The position numbers and the translations under genes are program-made. A stretch of DNA of 46,954 nt from Saccharofermentans sp. GTDB taxonomy: Bacteria > Bacillota > Clostridia > Saccharofermentanales > Saccharofermentanaceae. The notes beneath the pieces were generated by a model, which was not told where the DNA came from, did not search any database, and was given only the letters and a program-made list of their open reading frames with translations. The DNA is taken from positions 1 to 46,954 of the forward strand of contig JAILIB010000182.1 of assembly GCA_024695505.1 (NCBI GenBank), written 5' to 3'. This document shows positions 45,665-46,954 of this stretch, in pieces (within the stretch, counting starts at the first letter, position 1; each line of letters begins with the position of its first letter).

Positions 45665-45693
45665 TTGATATTAAACAATTCGAATTGTATAAT
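45665..45693 (+). promoter_or_regulatory. sigma-A promoter TTGATA-N17-TATAAT with palindromic operator ACAATTCGAATTGT in the spacer
   Basis: TTGATA 45665-45670, TATAAT 45688-45693; 14-bp perfect palindrome at 45675-45688. Confidence 0.7.
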
Positions 45694-45747
45694 CTTTTTT
45701 ACAAACAATATAATTATTTGTAATTAATTGAAAAATGGAGGTAAATA

Positions 45748-46491
45748 ATGAAACTTAAGCGTGTATTAGTTTCTTTGGTAGCTGTTGCCATGACAGTTAG
45801 CCTTGTACCTGCAATGGCTTTTGCTACCGAGGTCGAAAATGACGACGAGACAGCTATCATCGAAGTAGCTGACGCTAAGGCAGAGAATCCTGCTAAGCTA
45901 GGCAACGCTTCTGCTCAGACGGATTGCGGTAAGAACCTTAACTTCACTATCGACAGCAACGGTATTCTTATCATTTCCGGCTCAGGAGCAATGTATAACT
46001 ACAGCTACAAAGAAGGTAAGCGTGCTCCTTGGTATAACAGGCGTGCTGATATCAAGGGCATTAAGTTCTCTGGTAGCATTACATCTATCGGATCTTATGC
46101 ATTCTACTGCCTTACAGGTATTGGTGCAGTCAGCATTCCCAGCAGCGTTACTTCTATCGGAACCGGTGCTTTCAGCTATTCTTCTGTATCCAAGATCTCC
46201 GGCGGTTCTAAGGTTAAGACCATCGGTGCTCGTGCATTCAAGAAGACAACAAAGCTCACTTCTTTCTCTATTTCTTCTAAGTCTTTGTATAAGATCGGTT
46301 CTTATGCATTCCAGTCTTCTGCTGTTAAGACTATCAGCATTTCCAAGACAACTAAGCTTAAGAAGAAGAAGGTTAGAAAGTCTCTTAAGAAATCTAAAGT
46401 TAAGAAGGTTAACGTTAAGAATTCTAAGAAGGTTATTTACAGATACTACTTCTCAAAGACCAACGCCGGCCGCAAGGTTAAGGTTTATTAA
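45748..46491 (+). CDS. secreted BspA-like leucine-rich repeat protein with Lys-rich C-terminus
   Basis: Signal peptide 'MKLKRVLVSLVAVAMTVSLVPAMAFA'; LRR_5-type repeats 'SITSIGSYAFYCLTGIGAVSIPSSVTSIGTGAF'; C-terminal 'KLKKKKVRKSLKKSKVKKVNVKNSKK'. Confidence 0.85.
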   Translation: MKLKRVLVSLVAVAMTVSLVPAMAFATEVENDDETAIIEVADAKAENPAKLGNASAQTDCGKNLNFTIDSNGILIISGSGAMYNYSYKEGKRAPWYNRRADIKGIKFSGSITSIGSYAFYCLTGIGAVSIPSSVTSIGTGAFSYSSVSKISGGSKVKTIGARAFKKTTKLTSFSISSKSLYKIGSYAFQSSAVKTISISKTTKLKKKKVRKSLKKSKVKKVNVKNSKKVIYRYYFSKTNAGRKVKVY

Positions 46492-46513
46492 TCCTTGATT
46501 TAAGTAAAAATTT

Positions 46514-46542
46514 AAGGAGCTGCCTCGTGCAGCTCCTTTTTT
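46514..46542 (+). terminator. intrinsic terminator after the LRR gene
   Basis: AAGGAGCTGC-CTCGT-GCAGCTCCTT followed by a T-run. Confidence 0.92.
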
Positions 46543-46611
46543 CTAAATATAACTAACCGCTATAAAAAAGACGAATTCTAATCCGGCAAAATTCTTTGTA
46601 GCAATTCGGAA

Positions 46612-46867
46612 TACCGTATGATTCCTGAATTAGAGGATTTATACGGTATTTTTCTGTGAATCATCATGATGGATCACTGTTTTTTACCGTATAAGAATGA
46701 GAGACGATAATCCATACGGTAATTTCGGTGAAAAATAAGAATCGATTATCAGAAAATTACCGTATAAAAAGTTGCTGTGATGATTCATACGGTAAAACGA
46801 AAACCAATTAATGAATCAAGGCTCTAAAAATACCGTATGGAAAACATAAATAGGAATTCATACGGTA
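46612..46867. repeat. Four-unit, exact 73-bp-period array of alternating inverted 8-mers: TACCGTAT-N21-ATACGGTA-N36
   Basis: TACCGTAT at 46612, 46685, 46758, 46831; ATACGGTA at 46641, 46714, 46787, 46860. All steps are 73 bp; spacers are always 21 and 36 bp and mutually dissimilar. Confidence 0.95.
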
Positions 46868-46954
46868 CAGCTGCCAGAGTATTTTCAGCGATAAGCTGTT
46901 TATACAGTAGTTTTGAATTCTGTTTGAATATGAGTATCAGATGCTGTCCAGATA

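Noticed and set aside
46022-46498. 158-aa alternative-frame ORF over the LRR gene
   Set aside because: Leu/Ser/Arg-rich frame-shadow product of the repeat-containing LRR gene.
46612-46867. CRISPR array
   Set aside because: Repeat is only 8 nt, alternates in orientation, and spacers alternate 21/36 nt. CRISPR repeats are longer direct repeats with similar spacer lengths, and no cas gene is seen in the window.
46612-46867. Simple tandem duplication of a 73-bp unit
   Set aside because: Between units only the 8-mers (and slight flanks) match. Spacers show no clear homology, so recent duplication does not explain it, though ancient duplication with selection on the 8-mers and lengths remains possible.

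Overview
This is a gene-dense ~47 kb bacterial chromosomal segment, probably from a Clostridia/Firmicutes relative (T-box leader, CIRCE-controlled groESL, comM-dprA-topA-trmFO order). Most of it is housekeeping: murD, a T-box leader plus leuA, uppP, a giant fused 2-hydroxyacyl-CoA dehydratase activase-like protein, polA, coaE, ychF, comM, dprA, topA, trmFO, a PP2C phosphatase with a degenerate partner, tgt, queA, a two-component system, galE, groES/groEL, an acyl-ACP thioesterase, a GldA/GldF/GldG-DUF4340 ABC cluster, a CYTH protein, two FAD proteins, an ACT protein plus a UPF0210 protein, an alpha-amylase family protein and a secreted BspA-like LRR protein. The most unusual object is at the right end (46612-46867), in a ~410 bp ORF-free region after the terminator of the LRR gene. 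Eight exact copies of an 8-mer alternate in orientation (TACCGTAT / ATACGGTA) with strictly alternating 21-bp and 36-bp spacers. This gives four units with an exact 73-bp period, while the spacers have almost no sequence similarity to each other. I could not match it to any known array type (CRISPR, attC, iteron, REP). Its function is unknown. Family assignments come from reading the protein sequences; no database search was run.
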